DNA of 64,000 bases from Salmonella enterica subsp. enterica serovar Typhimurium str. LT2 (GCF_000006945.2 NC_003197.2:4650001-4714000), one strand, 5' to 3'. Positions 1 through 9,389 are shown, numbered from the stretch's first letter. Numbers and translations are program-made. Notes: generated from the sequence alone by a model not told the origin.

Positions 1-1577
1 ATCTGGCGATGCTGAAGCCATTTATGCCTGATACCACTCAGGCCAGTGGGATCTTTAGCGGGAAAGCGGATGTGTCGTGGGACACCACCCAGGAGGGATT
101 GCCGCAGGGGAAGGTCACGCTTTCCGGTCGTAATGTGAAGGTCACGCAGACCGTCAATGACGCGCCGTTACCGGTCGCGTTTGAGACGCTGAACCTCAGC
201 GCCGATCTGCACAATAATCGCGCCGAGCTGGGATGGCTGATTCGCCTGACGAACAATGGTCAATTCGATGGCCAGGTGCAGGTAACCGATCCTCAGGGGC
301 GGCGCAATCTCGGCGGTAACGTCAACATGCGCAATCTCAATCTGGCGATGGTCAACCCTGTCTTTTCGCGCGGCGAAAAAGCGGCGGGAATGTTAAACGC
401 CAGGCTACGTCTGGGCGGCGATGTGCAAAGCCCGCAGTTGTTTGGTCAGTTGCAGCTTAGCGCGCTGGATATTGACGGTAACTTTATGCCGTTTGAGATG
501 CAGCCGAGCCAGCTCACCATGAACTTTAGCGGTACGCGTTCGACGCTCGCCGGTATCGTGCGAACACAACAAGGGCAAATTAACCTGAACGGCAACGCCG
601 ACTGGAGTCAGATTGACAACTGGCGCGCGCGGGTGACGGCGAAAGGCAGCCGGGTGCGGATTACCGTTCCGCCGATGGTGCGCCTGGATGTCTCGCCGGA
701 TGTGGTCTTTGACGCGACGCCTTCGCTGTTCACGTTGGATGGGCGTGTGGACGTTCCGTGGGCGCGAATTGTGGTGCACGACCTGCCGGAGAGCGCGGTC
801 GGCGTCTCCAGCGATGTGGTTATGCTCAACAATGACCTGCAACCAGAAACGCCGCAGACAGCGTCTATTCCCATCAACAGTAATCTGACGGTCCACGTCG
901 GCAACAACGTGCGCATCGACGCCTTCGGGCTTAAAGCGCGTTTGACCGGCGATTTGAAAGTCGCGCAGGATAAGCAGGGGCTGGGGCTAAATGGTCAAAT
1001 CAATATTCCTGACGGCCGATTCCGCGCCTACGGCCAGGACCTGCTTGTCCGTAAAGGCGAGCTGCTGTTCTCCGGCCCGCCGGATCAGCCGCTGCTCAAT
1101 ATCGAAGCGATCCGTAACCCTGACGCCACCGAAGACGATGTTATTGCGGGCGTGCGCGTCACAGGCACAGCTGATGAACCCAAAGCGGAAATCTTCTCCG
1201 ATCCGGCGATGCCGCAGGCTGAAGCGCTTTCTTATCTGCTGCGTGGGCAGGGGTTGGACAGCAATCAGAGTGATAGCGCAGCGATGACCTCCATGCTTAT
1301 TGGCCTGGGGGTTGCGCAAAGTGGTCAGGTTGTGGGTAAAATCGGAGAGACATTCGGTGTAAGTAATCTGGCGCTGGACACGCAAGGGGTGGGCGATTCG
1401 TCCCAGGTTGTGGTCAGCGGCTATGTACTGCCGGGTCTACAGGTGAAGTATGGTGTAGGGATATTTGACTCTCTGGCGACGCTCACGTTACGTTATCGCC
1501 TGATGCCTAAGCTATATCTGGAAGCAGTGTCTGGCGTAGATCAGGCACTTGATTTGCTCTATCAGTTTGAGTTTTAG
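1..1577 (+). CDS. tamB: TamB, translocation and assembly module inner-membrane subunit (3' part)
   Basis: This is the C-terminal part, about 525 residues, of a protein that is about 1,260 residues in E. coli; the reading frame is open at the left edge of the window. TamB is anchored in the inner membrane and spans the periplasm as a long beta-structured groove that works with the outer-membrane protein TamA in autotransporter assembly and lipid transport. The visible part is the repetitive beta-rich DUF490/TamB domain with alternating hydrophobic residues, ending in aromatic residues (LLYQFEF). The TAG stop lies 2 bases before the ytfP start, so the two are co-transcribed. The family call is firm; the N-terminal membrane anchor is outside the window. 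Confidence 0.95.
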   Translation, partial: LAMLKPFMPDTTQASGIFSGKADVSWDTTQEGLPQGKVTLSGRNVKVTQTVNDAPLPVAFETLNLSADLHNNRAELGWLIRLTNNGQFDGQVQVTDPQGRRNLGGNVNMRNLNLAMVNPVFSRGEKAAGMLNARLRLGGDVQSPQLFGQLQLSALDIDGNFMPFEMQPSQLTMNFSGTRSTLAGIVRTQQGQINLNGNADWSQIDNWRARVTAKGSRVRITVPPMVRLDVSPDVVFDATPSLFTLDGRVDVPWARIVVHDLPESAVGVSSDVVMLNNDLQPETPQTASIPINSNLTVHVGNNVRIDAFGLKARLTGDLKVAQDKQGLGLNGQINIPDGRFRAYGQDLLVRKGELLFSGPPDQPLLNIEAIRNPDATEDDVIAGVRVTGTADEPKAEIFSDPAMPQAEALSYLLRGQGLDSNQSDSAAMTSMLIGLGVAQSGQVVGKIGETFGVSNLALDTQGVGDSSQVVVSGYVLPGLQVKYGVGIFDSLATLTLRYRLMPKLYLEAVSGVDQALDLLYQFEF

Positions 1578-1579
1578 CA

Positions 1580-1924
1580 ATGCGAATATTTGTCTATGGC
1601 AGTTTACGACAGAAACAAGGCAACAGTCACTGGATGACCAATGCCCAATTGCTTGGCGATTACCGTATCGATAACTACCAGTTGTATAGTCTGGGCCACT
1701 ATCCAGGCGCAGTTCCGGGAAACGGAGCGGTATACGGTGAAGTTTATCGAATTGATAACGCCACGCTGGCCGAACTTGATGCTTTGCGCACCAGGGGCGG
1801 TGAATACGCACGCCAGTTAATCCAGACGCCTTACGGCAGCGCATGGATGTATGTATATCAACGTCCTGTTGATGGGTTAACTCTGATTGAAAGCGGTGAC
1901 TGGTTAGACAGAAACCAGCCCTGA
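1580..1924 (+). CDS. ytfP: YtfP, gamma-glutamylcyclotransferase-fold protein
   Basis: A 114-residue cytosolic protein of the gamma-glutamylcyclotransferase-like (AIG2/GGACT) fold. The N-terminal YGSL motif (residues 6-9) forms the substrate-binding loop of this family. The Glu in the LDALRTRGGEYAR stretch sits where these enzymes carry the catalytic acid. It starts 2 bases after the tamB stop, as in E. coli, so it is translated from the tam mRNA. The true substrate is unknown; the fold suggests action on a gamma-glutamyl amine or peptide. A strong terminator follows, closing the operon. Confidence 0.92.
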   Translation: MRIFVYGSLRQKQGNSHWMTNAQLLGDYRIDNYQLYSLGHYPGAVPGNGAVYGEVYRIDNATLAELDALRTRGGEYARQLIQTPYGSAWMYVYQRPVDGLTLIESGDWLDRNQP

Positions 1925-1931
1925 ACTGAAC

Positions 1932-1957
1932 ACGCCACCCTCGGGTGGCGTTGTTTT
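1932..1957 (+). terminator. Rho-independent terminator of tamB-ytfP
   Basis: A GC-rich hairpin with arms CGCCACC and GGTGGCG around a short loop, followed by a T-rich tract, lies just after the ytfP stop. Confidence 0.9.
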
Positions 1958-1977
1958 TTACATTCTGGCTGATGGCG

Positions 1978-3186
1978 CTAGCGCCGGGCATGGTGAGCTC
2001 TTATTCTGCCGTAGATCAATAATGACGCGCCGCCCAGGATAACAATGCATCCGAGAACCATAAATCCCTGCATGTAGCTGCCGGTTGTCCGGTAAAAATA
2101 GCCGACCATAAGGCCTGCCAACGTACCGCCGCCGCCGGCGCCGATGCCATTAATAATACCGGAGGCTGGGCCAATCGCATGGGGTTTAACGTTCGACTGG
2201 ATAATCGACCAGATATTGGGGGTAAAGCTGGCGGCATAATAACCCATCGCCAGGGTAATGAGCGTGATTTTAAAGCCCGGCGCATCGACAAATGGCAGGA
2301 GAAATAACATCACGCCGGGGATTAGTAGGCCCAGTGAAGCAATAAGTACACGTTTTTGTGTCTTATCACTGATCCATGAGATAGGGATTGCCAGTATAAC
2401 CGCAGTCAGATAAGGCAGAGAACTGACCAATGCTTTACTGAATCCGGTATAGCCGAGAGAATTGACAACCATGGGTATCCATAACGTAATTCCCCAGAAC
2501 AACATCCCTTGAGTGATGTAGGTAAAAATAAGGAGTAGGAAGGGGGTTCCGCCCAGCGATTCCAGGGTAAGTTTAGTTTTCTCTGTTGGCGCCGGCGCAC
2601 GATAATAAGGCGCTTCTTCCTGTTTTTTCAGCATTGTTATATAAAGTGGAACCACAACAACAATGCCGATCACACCAGTGATAATAAAAACATTTCGCCA
2701 ACCGAAGGCAGCATCCAGCGGGGACAAAATCATAAATCCCAGGCCTAATGCCAGGAACTGTCCATAATACTGGATAATGCTGTTCGCCTGCGTCCGTTCT
2801 TTGTCTGAAAACCAGTCGCTGGCGAAGCGGGACTGCTGCGGCCAATAAATGCCTTCGGTAATGCCAAGCACCAGCCGACAAATCAAAATAACGTACACTG
2901 ACGAGGTAAATCCGACAAAAACGGTCGCAATCGACCAGATTAGCACCATCAGAATGACTATTTTTTTCGGATCGTATCGCTGGGTAAATACGCCGCCAAA
3001 AATATTTGAAAAGGCATAGCCAATAAGAAATATGGTTAATACAATGCTGGCCGTTGCGCCATCAATATTCAGGTCGTGTGTAATCGTAGGTAACGTAACG
3101 GAAAGATTAGAACGGTCAAGATAAGCAACAAAAAGGCCGAACATTAATGTCGCGCCGATCCGTAGCCATTTTTGCATTGAGGTCAT
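1978..3186 (-). CDS. MFS transporter of the anion:cation symporter (galactonate/glucarate-like) family
   Basis: A 402-residue integral membrane protein with about 12 hydrophobic segments. The N-terminal stretch RIGATLMFGLFVAYLDRSNLSV is typical of the ACS branch of the major facilitator superfamily (D-galactonate, glucarate and hexuronate carriers). The YGQFLALGLGF and ASFTPNIWSI stretches also fit that branch. It starts in an ATGA overlap with the upstream amidohydrolase, so the two are translationally coupled. The partner enzyme suggests uptake of an amide- or acyl-containing organic acid, which is then hydrolysed. The substrate cannot be read from sequence. This pair is not at this site in E. 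coli K-12. Confidence 0.85.
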   Translation of the reverse strand: MTSMQKWLRIGATLMFGLFVAYLDRSNLSVTLPTITHDLNIDGATASIVLTIFLIGYAFSNIFGGVFTQRYDPKKIVILMVLIWSIATVFVGFTSSVYVILICRLVLGITEGIYWPQQSRFASDWFSDKERTQANSIIQYYGQFLALGLGFMILSPLDAAFGWRNVFIITGVIGIVVVVPLYITMLKKQEEAPYYRAPAPTEKTKLTLESLGGTPFLLLIFTYITQGMLFWGITLWIPMVVNSLGYTGFSKALVSSLPYLTAVILAIPISWISDKTQKRVLIASLGLLIPGVMLFLLPFVDAPGFKITLITLAMGYYAASFTPNIWSIIQSNVKPHAIGPASGIINGIGAGGGGTLAGLMVGYFYRTTGSYMQGFMVLGCIVILGGASLLIYGRIRAHHARR

Positions 3187-4346
3187 TTTTCAACTCCGTT
3201 TGGCCGCGCGCCAAAATCAATTTGACGAAATAATATCTCACCGGATTTTATGGTCATTTGTGGTACCAGCACATGCGTCCCCGTGAGCGTTTCACCATGA
3301 ATATCGGCAAATTCAACATGCCTGTTTTTTAATTTAAAGATGGCGATATCGGCAAATGCCCCAGGGGCCAGCGTACCAATTTCTGCTGCCATACCCATTA
3401 AAACTGCTGGGGTATGGGTACAGGCGTTAATGACATCGGTAAGCGCGACGCCGAGTGCTAAATATTTCGATAAAATCCATGGTAAGGCGTAAACAGGCCA
3501 GGCGAGTTTAGTGATGGTTGAGAGATCGCTACTGATGATATCCGGAAGAAAGCCATTGGCGATGGCCCGGCGTGCCGTGTTCATTGAAAAATGGCTGCGA
3601 CCATTGGCGGCATCAAATATAACGCCTCTTTCCCTTGCCTGACGGACTTCGGCTAAGACCACGCCTTCATCAGTAAGAATGGTGCTACCTTTGCCGTGAA
3701 ACGCATGAGCGATAATATCGCCTCGGCGTAGCAAGGAGACAAGTTCTTTCATGGGAACGACGGGATGAGTCGAGTGTATTGCCACGGGACACTTTAAATC
3801 GTTGGCAATACGAAGGGATTCAGTCAGCGGTTTTAAGCCATATTCAGCAATGTCCTCAGTCTGAACCTTGAGTTTTAATCCCTGAAGAACGTTGCGATAC
3901 TGACGAAACAGCGCGTGGATCTTATTTTCATCAATATTGTCAGGATCATAATTTTCTTGTGACCAGGTTTGGCCCGGCGGCGACACGGTCAAAAACGCTT
4001 TGATTCGAACTTTGCTGGCGCAAATCACCGTTCGGTAGAAGGCATCAAAGTTTGCCGTACCGGCAGAACCTGCATCCACGACGGTGGTGACGCCATTCGG
4101 CGGCATGTACATATCAGGCCTGACGCCGCCTTCCGTCGCGTCATAAAAAACATGCGCGTGATAATCGATAAGACCGGGAGTAACGATCATGCCGTCGGCA
4201 TGGATAATCCGGGTCTCCGAAGTTACAGGATATTTATCGGCATCAACGATAATATCGTTAATGATGCGTAAATTGTTAATCTCATTAATATTACGAGCGG
4301 GATCGATGATATGTCCACCGGTAATTAATATATCATTTTTCATCAT
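3183..4346 (-). CDS. Amidohydrolase/deacetylase-family metallohydrolase
   Basis: A 387-residue amidohydrolase-superfamily enzyme (dihydroorotase/imidazolonepropionase-like TIM barrel). Visible metal-site residues are the HAH motif (His63, His65), Lys158 in GLKLKV as the probable carboxylated bridging lysine, His191, His214, and Asp274 in ISSDLS. These predict a binuclear zinc hydrolase acting on a cyclic or acyclic amide. The second Met, at 4343, could also be the start. It is first in a two-gene operon with an ACS-type MFS transporter. It is a paralogue of the enzyme at 36486-37619: both share GVTTVVDAGS and the same ligand layout. Function is inferred, not established. Confidence 0.85.
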   Translation of the reverse strand: MMKNDILITGGHIIDPARNINEINNLRIINDIIVDADKYPVTSETRIIHADGMIVTPGLIDYHAHVFYDATEGGVRPDMYMPPNGVTTVVDAGSAGTANFDAFYRTVICASKVRIKAFLTVSPPGQTWSQENYDPDNIDENKIHALFRQYRNVLQGLKLKVQTEDIAEYGLKPLTESLRIANDLKCPVAIHSTHPVVPMKELVSLLRRGDIIAHAFHGKGSTILTDEGVVLAEVRQARERGVIFDAANGRSHFSMNTARRAIANGFLPDIISSDLSTITKLAWPVYALPWILSKYLALGVALTDVINACTHTPAVLMGMAAEIGTLAPGAFADIAIFKLKNRHVEFADIHGETLTGTHVLVPQMTIKSGEILFRQIDFGARPNGVEK

Positions 4347-4698
4347 AATCTCTTAAAATAGTAAATAATTATGGCAGCCCTTAAAAATATATTAAAAAGT
4401 GTGTTTTGAGCGGATGTTATGTTGGATTAAAAATACGGTTATTGGTAGGGAGAGCTTAGGATACCTTATTAAAAAGGTAATCGGGCTTATGCACTAAATA
4501 AGACTTTAGCGCTTGCTAATATTTAGGGCGTAAGTCCATGGGAGTCTGGGAGCATTCACAAAACAATTATTATCTTAAGCTTTTTAGAGAAACCGTGAGC
4601 GTATTCAACCCTTTTTAATAAAAAATCAGGTAAAGTATTATTCATTCCGTGAATGTTAAATTAATAATGATAAAAACTGTGTTCTATTCATTAGCCAA
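4347..4698. other. Intergenic region upstream of the amidohydrolase-MFS pair
   Basis: About 350 AT-rich bases without a credible gene. It must hold the promoter of the leftward amidohydrolase-MFS operon. A small dyad (ATTCA-5-TGAAT) lies at 4640-4654. No regulator gene is adjacent, so the pair is probably controlled in trans. Confidence 0.5.
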
Positions 4699-4733
4699 TA
4701 AAAAGGCCCTCATTACTATGAGAGCCTTTATCT
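4699..4733 (-). terminator. Rho-independent terminator of ppa
   Basis: On the minus strand, arms AAGGCTCTCAT and ATGAGGGCCTT enclose a 4-base loop and are followed by a T run. It lies 22 bases beyond the ppa stop. Confidence 0.85.
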
Positions 4734-4755
4734 TGACGCTTATGTAAAAGCGAAC

Positions 4756-5286
4756 TTATTTCTTCGCTGCGCGCTCGAAGGAGGCAACGATTTCCGCTTT
4801 AGCCGCTTCGGCGTTGTCCCAACCGTCAACTTTCACCCATTTGCCTTTTTCGAGATCTTTATAATGCTCGAAGAAATGAGTGATCTGCGCTTTCAGCAGT
4901 TCCGGCAGATCGTTCACATCTTTAATGTGATCGTACTCTTTGCTCAGTTTGGTGTGCGGTACGGCAACCAGTTTCGCATCTTCACCGGATTCGTCGGTCA
5001 TTTTCAGTACGCCAACCGGACGGCAACGGATGACGGCGCCTGGCTGCAGCGGGTACGGCGTCGGGACCAGAACGTCTACCGGGTCGCCGTCCAGAGACAG
5101 GGTATGGTTGATGTAACCGTAGTTGCACGGATAGAACATCGCTGTGGACATGAAGCGGTCAACGAACAGCGCGCCGCTCTCTTTGTCAACTTCGTATTTG
5201 ATCGGATCTGCGTTAGCCGGGATCTCGATAACGACGTAGATATCTTCCGGCAGTTCTTTACCCGCCGGGACGTTGAGTAAGCTCAT
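4756..5286 (-). CDS. ppa: Inorganic pyrophosphatase, family I
   Basis: A 176-residue cytosolic hexameric pyrophosphatase that hydrolyses PPi to two phosphates with Mg2+, pulling biosynthetic reactions forward. The start is MSLLNVPAGK at 5286, preceded by AAAGGAAACAG as ribosome site; an in-frame upstream extension lacks support. The family I signature DGDPVDVLV supplies the metal-binding Asp residues, with ERAAKK at the C terminus. Length and sequence match the E. coli enzyme. In E. coli the ytfQRT-yjfF sugar ABC transporter lies between ppa and fbp; here the two genes are only 226 bp apart. Confidence 0.98.
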   Translation of the reverse strand: MSLLNVPAGKELPEDIYVVIEIPANADPIKYEVDKESGALFVDRFMSTAMFYPCNYGYINHTLSLDGDPVDVLVPTPYPLQPGAVIRCRPVGVLKMTDESGEDAKLVAVPHTKLSKEYDHIKDVNDLPELLKAQITHFFEHYKDLEKGKWVKVDGWDNAEAAKAEIVASFERAAKK

Positions 5287-5430
5287 GTCTGTTTCCTTTG
5301 AATTTATGACAAACAAGTGGCGAGTATTATAGCCAACTCACGCCGAAAGTCTTCGCTTGTTTTCGTTTCCGCCTCATCTGGCGCGTCGTTGCGGAGCATA
5401 AACGACAAAGGTTAAGAACCGGAAAAATCA

Positions 5431-5480
5431 CGGGCCTGATAAGGCAACGCCGCCATCGGACATGTTATTGCCCAATGGCG
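5431..5480. repeat. REP/BIME-type element between fbp and ppa
   Basis: GCCTGATAAGG...CGCCGCCATCGG followed by CAATGGCGGC resembles an enterobacterial REP palindrome pair. It lies downstream of fbp. Confidence 0.7.
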
Positions 5481-5512
5481 GCTTCATGCGTTATTCCGCA
5501 TGGTGGTAAAAA

Positions 5513-6511
5513 TTACGCGTCCGGGTATTCGCGGATAAAGCGTTCCACATCGTCAACCATATGGCGGTTGCCGACGAAGAACGAGCGGCGCTGGTGCAGG
5601 CTTTCCGGAATGATATCCAGAATACGTTCTTTACCATCGCTTGCTTTGCCGCCGGCCTGTTCCGCGAGGAACGCCATCGGGTTGCATTCATACAGCAGAC
5701 GCAGTTTCCCCTGCGGATGGCTGGCGGTGCTGGGGTAGAGATAGATGCCGCCTTTCAGCAGGTTGCGGTGGAAATCGGCCACCAGAGAGCCAATGTAACG
5801 TGAGGTATAAGGGCGACTTGTTGAACTATCCTCTTCCTGGCAGAATTTGATGTACTTCTTCACGCCATTCGGGAATTTAATGTAGTTACCTTCGTTAATG
5901 GAGTAGGTTTTACCCTTTTCCGGGAAACGCATACGTTCCTGGCACAGACAGAACACGCCCAACGACGGATCGTAGGTGAAAGCGTGTACGCCGCAGCCGG
6001 TGGTGTAAACCAGCATGGTGGACGAGCCATACACGACATATCCCGCAGCGACCTGTTTGTTGCCGGGTTGCAGGAAATCTTCTTCGGTGACCGGCGTGCC
6101 GACGGGCGTCACGCGGCGATAAATCGAGAAAATCGTACCGACAGAGACGTTAACGTCGATGTTAGAAGAGCCATCCAGAGGGTCCATCAGCACCACATAT
6201 TTCGCGTGTTCGCAGCCTTCAAAGACGACAATTTCGTCCTCTTCTTCCGATGCGATGCCCGCTACAATATCGCGCGCTTTTAGTGCAGCTTTCAGTTTCT
6301 CGTTCGCGAACAGATCGAGTTTCTGCTGAACCTCGCCCTGTACGTTCTCAGCACCGCTGGCACCCAGGATATCGACCAGACCGGCCTTATTGATATCGCG
6401 GTGGATGATCTTGGCGCCCAATTTTATTGCCGACAGCAAAGCAGTGAGCTCACCGGTAGCCTGAGAGAACTCGTGCTGCTTTTCGACAATAAATTCACCT
6501 AACGTTTTCAT
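5513..6511 (-). CDS. fbp: Fructose-1,6-bisphosphatase class I
   Basis: A 332-residue gluconeogenic enzyme that converts fructose 1,6-bisphosphate to fructose 6-phosphate. The hallmark DPLDGSSNIDVNVSVG segment holds the Mg2+-binding Asp residues. The upstream SEEEDEIVVF acidic segment and the C-terminal ECNPMAFLAEQAGGKASDG substrate loop are also present. Full length matches E. coli Fbp. It is transcribed leftward, divergently from mpl, with 174 bp between the two starts for both promoters. Confidence 0.98.
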   Translation of the reverse strand: MKTLGEFIVEKQHEFSQATGELTALLSAIKLGAKIIHRDINKAGLVDILGASGAENVQGEVQQKLDLFANEKLKAALKARDIVAGIASEEEDEIVVFEGCEHAKYVVLMDPLDGSSNIDVNVSVGTIFSIYRRVTPVGTPVTEEDFLQPGNKQVAAGYVVYGSSTMLVYTTGCGVHAFTYDPSLGVFCLCQERMRFPEKGKTYSINEGNYIKFPNGVKKYIKFCQEEDSSTSRPYTSRYIGSLVADFHRNLLKGGIYLYPSTASHPQGKLRLLYECNPMAFLAEQAGGKASDGKERILDIIPESLHQRRSFFVGNRHMVDDVERFIREYPDA

Positions 6512-6685
6512 AACACTTTCCCTGCAATTGATTGGAGTAAAGCGACCGTAACAATCTTAACAAACATTTCAGATGATGCGCTCAGGTGAATCGCGCCAGC
6601 AAAGTACAGATTTACCTGAAATGCGTTTCTCACTTGCCAGACATGTGCGTAAAATGGCTCGCAGATAAAAAAAGGATAGTGACGT

Positions 6686-8065
6686 ATGCGCATTCATATT
6701 TTGGGAATTTGTGGCACTTTCATGGGGGGGCTGGCGATGCTGGCTCGCTCGCTTGGTCATGAAGTAACGGGTTCGGACGCCAATGTGTATCCGCCGATGA
6801 GTACCTTACTTGAGAAGCAAGGCATTGATCTGATCCAGGGTTATGACGCCAGCCAGCTCGATCCGCAGCCGGATCTGGTGATTATCGGCAATGCGATGAC
6901 GCGCGGGAATCCGTGCGTGGAAGCGGTGCTGGAAAAAAACATTCCCTTTATGTCTGGTCCACAGTGGCTGCACGACTTTGTGTTGCGCGACCGCTGGGTA
7001 CTGGCGGTCGCCGGTACCCACGGCAAAACCACGACCGCAGGCATGGCGACCTGGATACTGGAAGCGTGCGGGTACAAACCGGGCTTTGTGATTGGCGGCG
7101 TACCGGGCAACTTTGAGGTTTCCGCGCGCCTGGGAGAGAGCCCGTTCTTTGTTATCGAAGCGGATGAGTACGACTGCGCGTTCTTTGATAAACGTTCTAA
7201 ATTTGTGCATTACTGCCCGCGGACGCTGATCCTCAACAACCTTGAGTTTGATCATGCCGACATCTTCGACGATCTGAAAGCGATCCAGAAGCAGTTCCAC
7301 CATCTGGTGCGCATCGTGCCGGGGCAGGGGCGCATCATCTGGCCGGAAAACGACATCAACCTGAAACAGACCATGGCGCTGGGCTGCTGGAGCGAGCAGG
7401 AGCTGGTGGGCGAGCAGGGACACTGGCAGGCGAAGAAGCTGACTACGGATGCTTCCGAGTGGGAAGTGTGGCTGGACGGCGAAAAAGTCGGCGATGTGAA
7501 ATGGGGCCTGGTCGGCGAACATAACATGCACAACGGTCTGATGGCGATTGCCGCCGCGCGCCACGTGGGCGTCGCGCCCGCAGAAGCGGCCAGCGCGCTG
7601 GGGTCATTTATTAACGCCCGCCGCCGTCTGGAGCTACGCGGCGAAGCGAACGGCGTGACGGTGTATGACGATTTTGCTCACCACCCGACGGCAATTCTGG
7701 CCACGCTGGCGGCGCTGCGCGGTAAAGTGGGCGGCACCGCGCGCATTATCGCAGTGCTGGAGCCGCGTTCTAACACGATGAAGATGGGGTTATGCAAGGA
7801 TGACCTGGCGCCGTCGTTAGGGCGTGCGGATGAAGTGTTCCTGCTGCAGCCGCCGCATATTCCGTGGCAAGTGGCGGAAGTCGCTGAAGCCTGCGTACAG
7901 CCTGCTCACTGGAGTGGCGATGTCGATACGCTGGCGGAAATGGTGGTGAAAACCGCACAGCCTGGCGATCACATCCTGGTGATGAGCAACGGCGGTTTCG
8001 GCGGCATCCATCAGAAATTGCTGGATGGGCTGGCGAAAAAAGCTCAGAACGTAACAGCGTATTAA
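6686..8065 (+). CDS. mpl: UDP-N-acetylmuramate:L-Ala-gamma-D-Glu-meso-DAP ligase
   Basis: A 459-residue cytosolic Mur-family ligase that attaches recycled tripeptide to UDP-MurNAc, returning murein turnover products to peptidoglycan synthesis. The P-loop GTHGKTTTAGM (from about residue 112) binds ATP. The N-terminal HILGICGTFMGGLA is the Rossmann nucleotide loop, and NARRRLELRGEANGVTVYDDFAHHPTA is the Mur C-terminal junction. It is preceded by a good ribosome site (AAAGGATAG). The start lies 174 bp from divergent fbp. A strong hairpin terminator follows, after which the inositol island begins. Confidence 0.98.
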   Translation: MRIHILGICGTFMGGLAMLARSLGHEVTGSDANVYPPMSTLLEKQGIDLIQGYDASQLDPQPDLVIIGNAMTRGNPCVEAVLEKNIPFMSGPQWLHDFVLRDRWVLAVAGTHGKTTTAGMATWILEACGYKPGFVIGGVPGNFEVSARLGESPFFVIEADEYDCAFFDKRSKFVHYCPRTLILNNLEFDHADIFDDLKAIQKQFHHLVRIVPGQGRIIWPENDINLKQTMALGCWSEQELVGEQGHWQAKKLTTDASEWEVWLDGEKVGDVKWGLVGEHNMHNGLMAIAAARHVGVAPAEAASALGSFINARRRLELRGEANGVTVYDDFAHHPTAILATLAALRGKVGGTARIIAVLEPRSNTMKMGLCKDDLAPSLGRADEVFLLQPPHIPWQVAEVAEACVQPAHWSGDVDTLAEMVVKTAQPGDHILVMSNGGFGGIHQKLLDGLAKKAQNVTAY

Positions 8066-8078
8066 ATGACTATGCGGT

Positions 8079-8106
8079 CAGCCAGCCTTGTGGCTGGCTG
8101 TTTTAT
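8079..8106 (+). terminator. Rho-independent terminator of mpl
   Basis: A 9-bp perfect stem (CAGCCAGCC/GGCTGGCTG, 4-base loop) is followed by TTTTAT. Confidence 0.9.
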
Positions 8107-8107
8107 A

Positions 8108-8520
8108 TGGGGCATCTTGCCATCGAAAGCGCATTCCGCTCGCCGGGAGACGTTAAAGCAATACTGAAAAATCATTTGCCGCTCAGTATTGAAAAAGAGT
8201 AGACGCATATCCTTAAAGTAATCAGTGTAATACACTAAGAGTGTTCCGCCGGTTGCCGTATGCGGGACGAAAAGAGCCAGTTCGCAATAACAGATGAAGG
8301 TTTCGTGATTTATAAACGTCATCTTCTGCCTTTCAACGTTTGCGATGCCGCCTGGCTGCGGGCATCGTCCAGTCATAACAATGCTGATCCTGTCGCATTT
8401 ATGCGGTCAGATTCAGATTGCTCAGAACCCAGCCCGCCAGCAAATTCTGTACTGAAGGTAACCACAGCGCAATTTGAATGTTGTTAACTGTATGTTCAGT
8501 TCATTTGTGCTAATATGGTT
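8108..8520. other. Intergenic region at the left edge of the inositol island
   Basis: About 410 bases with no convincing gene. Short open frames exist on both strands, but none has a recognisable protein or a good ribosome site. This is the junction between backbone gene mpl and the inositol island and includes the iolR promoter at its right end. No att-like repeat was seen. Confidence 0.5.
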
Positions 8521-8524
8521 ATTT

Positions 8525-8537
8525 ACGAAATTTTCGT
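8525..8537. promoter_or_regulatory. Candidate IolR operator at the iolR promoter
   Basis: ACGAAATTTTCGT is a 13-base dyad 18 bases upstream of the iolR start. It resembles the GAAA/TTTC half-sites seen elsewhere in the island. RpiR-type IolR is known to control its own gene; assigning this site to it is inference. Confidence 0.5.
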
Positions 8538-8555
8538 TCTATTAGAGTATCATGC

Positions 8556-9389
8556 ATGTCTAAACATCAAACTCAACTTTCCTTACTGCAGGATGATATC
8601 CGCAGTCGCTATGACAGCCTTAGCAAACGTCTTAAACAAGTTGCTCAGTATATTCTGGATAACAGTAATAGCGTTGCTTTTGACACGGTAGCTTCCATCG
8701 CGCAACATGCCGATGTTCCCCCTTCGACACTGATTCGTTTTGCTAATGCGTTTGGTTTTAGCGGATTTAATGAAATGAAACAGGTATTTCGCCAGCACCT
8801 GATGGAGGAAACAGTAAGCTATACCGAGCGGGCGCGTCTGTTCAGACAGAAAAATGCGGATGAAGGGGAACCTACCCCGGAAAAGCCGGGTGAAATTCTG
8901 AAGCTATTTTCAATGGTGAATGCACAGGTATTACAACAATTACCGGTGCAGATTAAAAATGAGCAGTTGGATGCGGCGGTAAATCTGTTAGCGAAAGCCG
9001 ACAATATTTATGTGATTGGATTACGTCGTTCGTTTAGCGTGGCCAGTTATTTAACCTACGCATTGCGTCATCTGGAGAGACGGGCATTTTTAATTGACGG
9101 TATTGGCGGAATGTTCTCTGAACAGCTAAGTATGGTCAGCCCCGACGATGTCGTTATTGCCATCAGCTACTCGCCTTACGCGCAGGAAGTGGTGGAATTA
9201 GTCGAGCTTGGCGCGAAACGCGGTGCGCACCATATTGCGATAACCGATAGCCAGGTCAGCCCGCTGGCAGCGTTCAGTGAAGTCTGTTTTGTGGTACGTG
9301 AAGCGCAGGTCGATGGTTTCCGTTCTCAGGTCGCGTCCATGTGTCTGGCGCAAACGTTAGCGGTTTCACTGGCGCTGGCGACGGAGTAA
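8556..9389 (+). CDS. iolR: IolR, RpiR-family repressor of inositol genes
   Basis: A 277-residue transcription regulator. Residues about 1-80 form the RpiR-type helix-turn-helix (AFDTVASIAQHADVPPSTLIRFANAFGFSGFNEMK). Residues about 125-270 form a SIS sugar-phosphate-binding domain (NIYVIGLRRSFSVASYLTYAL, VIAISYSPYAQEVVELVELGAKRG). Salmonella IolR represses the island until an inositol breakdown intermediate relieves it. It is the first gene of the island, transcribed rightward and converging on iolT1. The start ATG lies 18 bases after a dyad that may be an autoregulatory operator. Confidence 0.93.
   Translation: MSKHQTQLSLLQDDIRSRYDSLSKRLKQVAQYILDNSNSVAFDTVASIAQHADVPPSTLIRFANAFGFSGFNEMKQVFRQHLMEETVSYTERARLFRQKNADEGEPTPEKPGEILKLFSMVNAQVLQQLPVQIKNEQLDAAVNLLAKADNIYVIGLRRSFSVASYLTYALRHLERRAFLIDGIGGMFSEQLSMVSPDDVVIAISYSPYAQEVVELVELGAKRGAHHIAITDSQVSPLAAFSEVCFVVREAQVDGFRSQVASMCLAQTLAVSLALATE

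Noticed and set aside
8062..8376. 104-codon minus-strand open frame after mpl
   Set aside because: It runs through the mpl terminator, has no recognisable protein motif and no convincing ribosome site.
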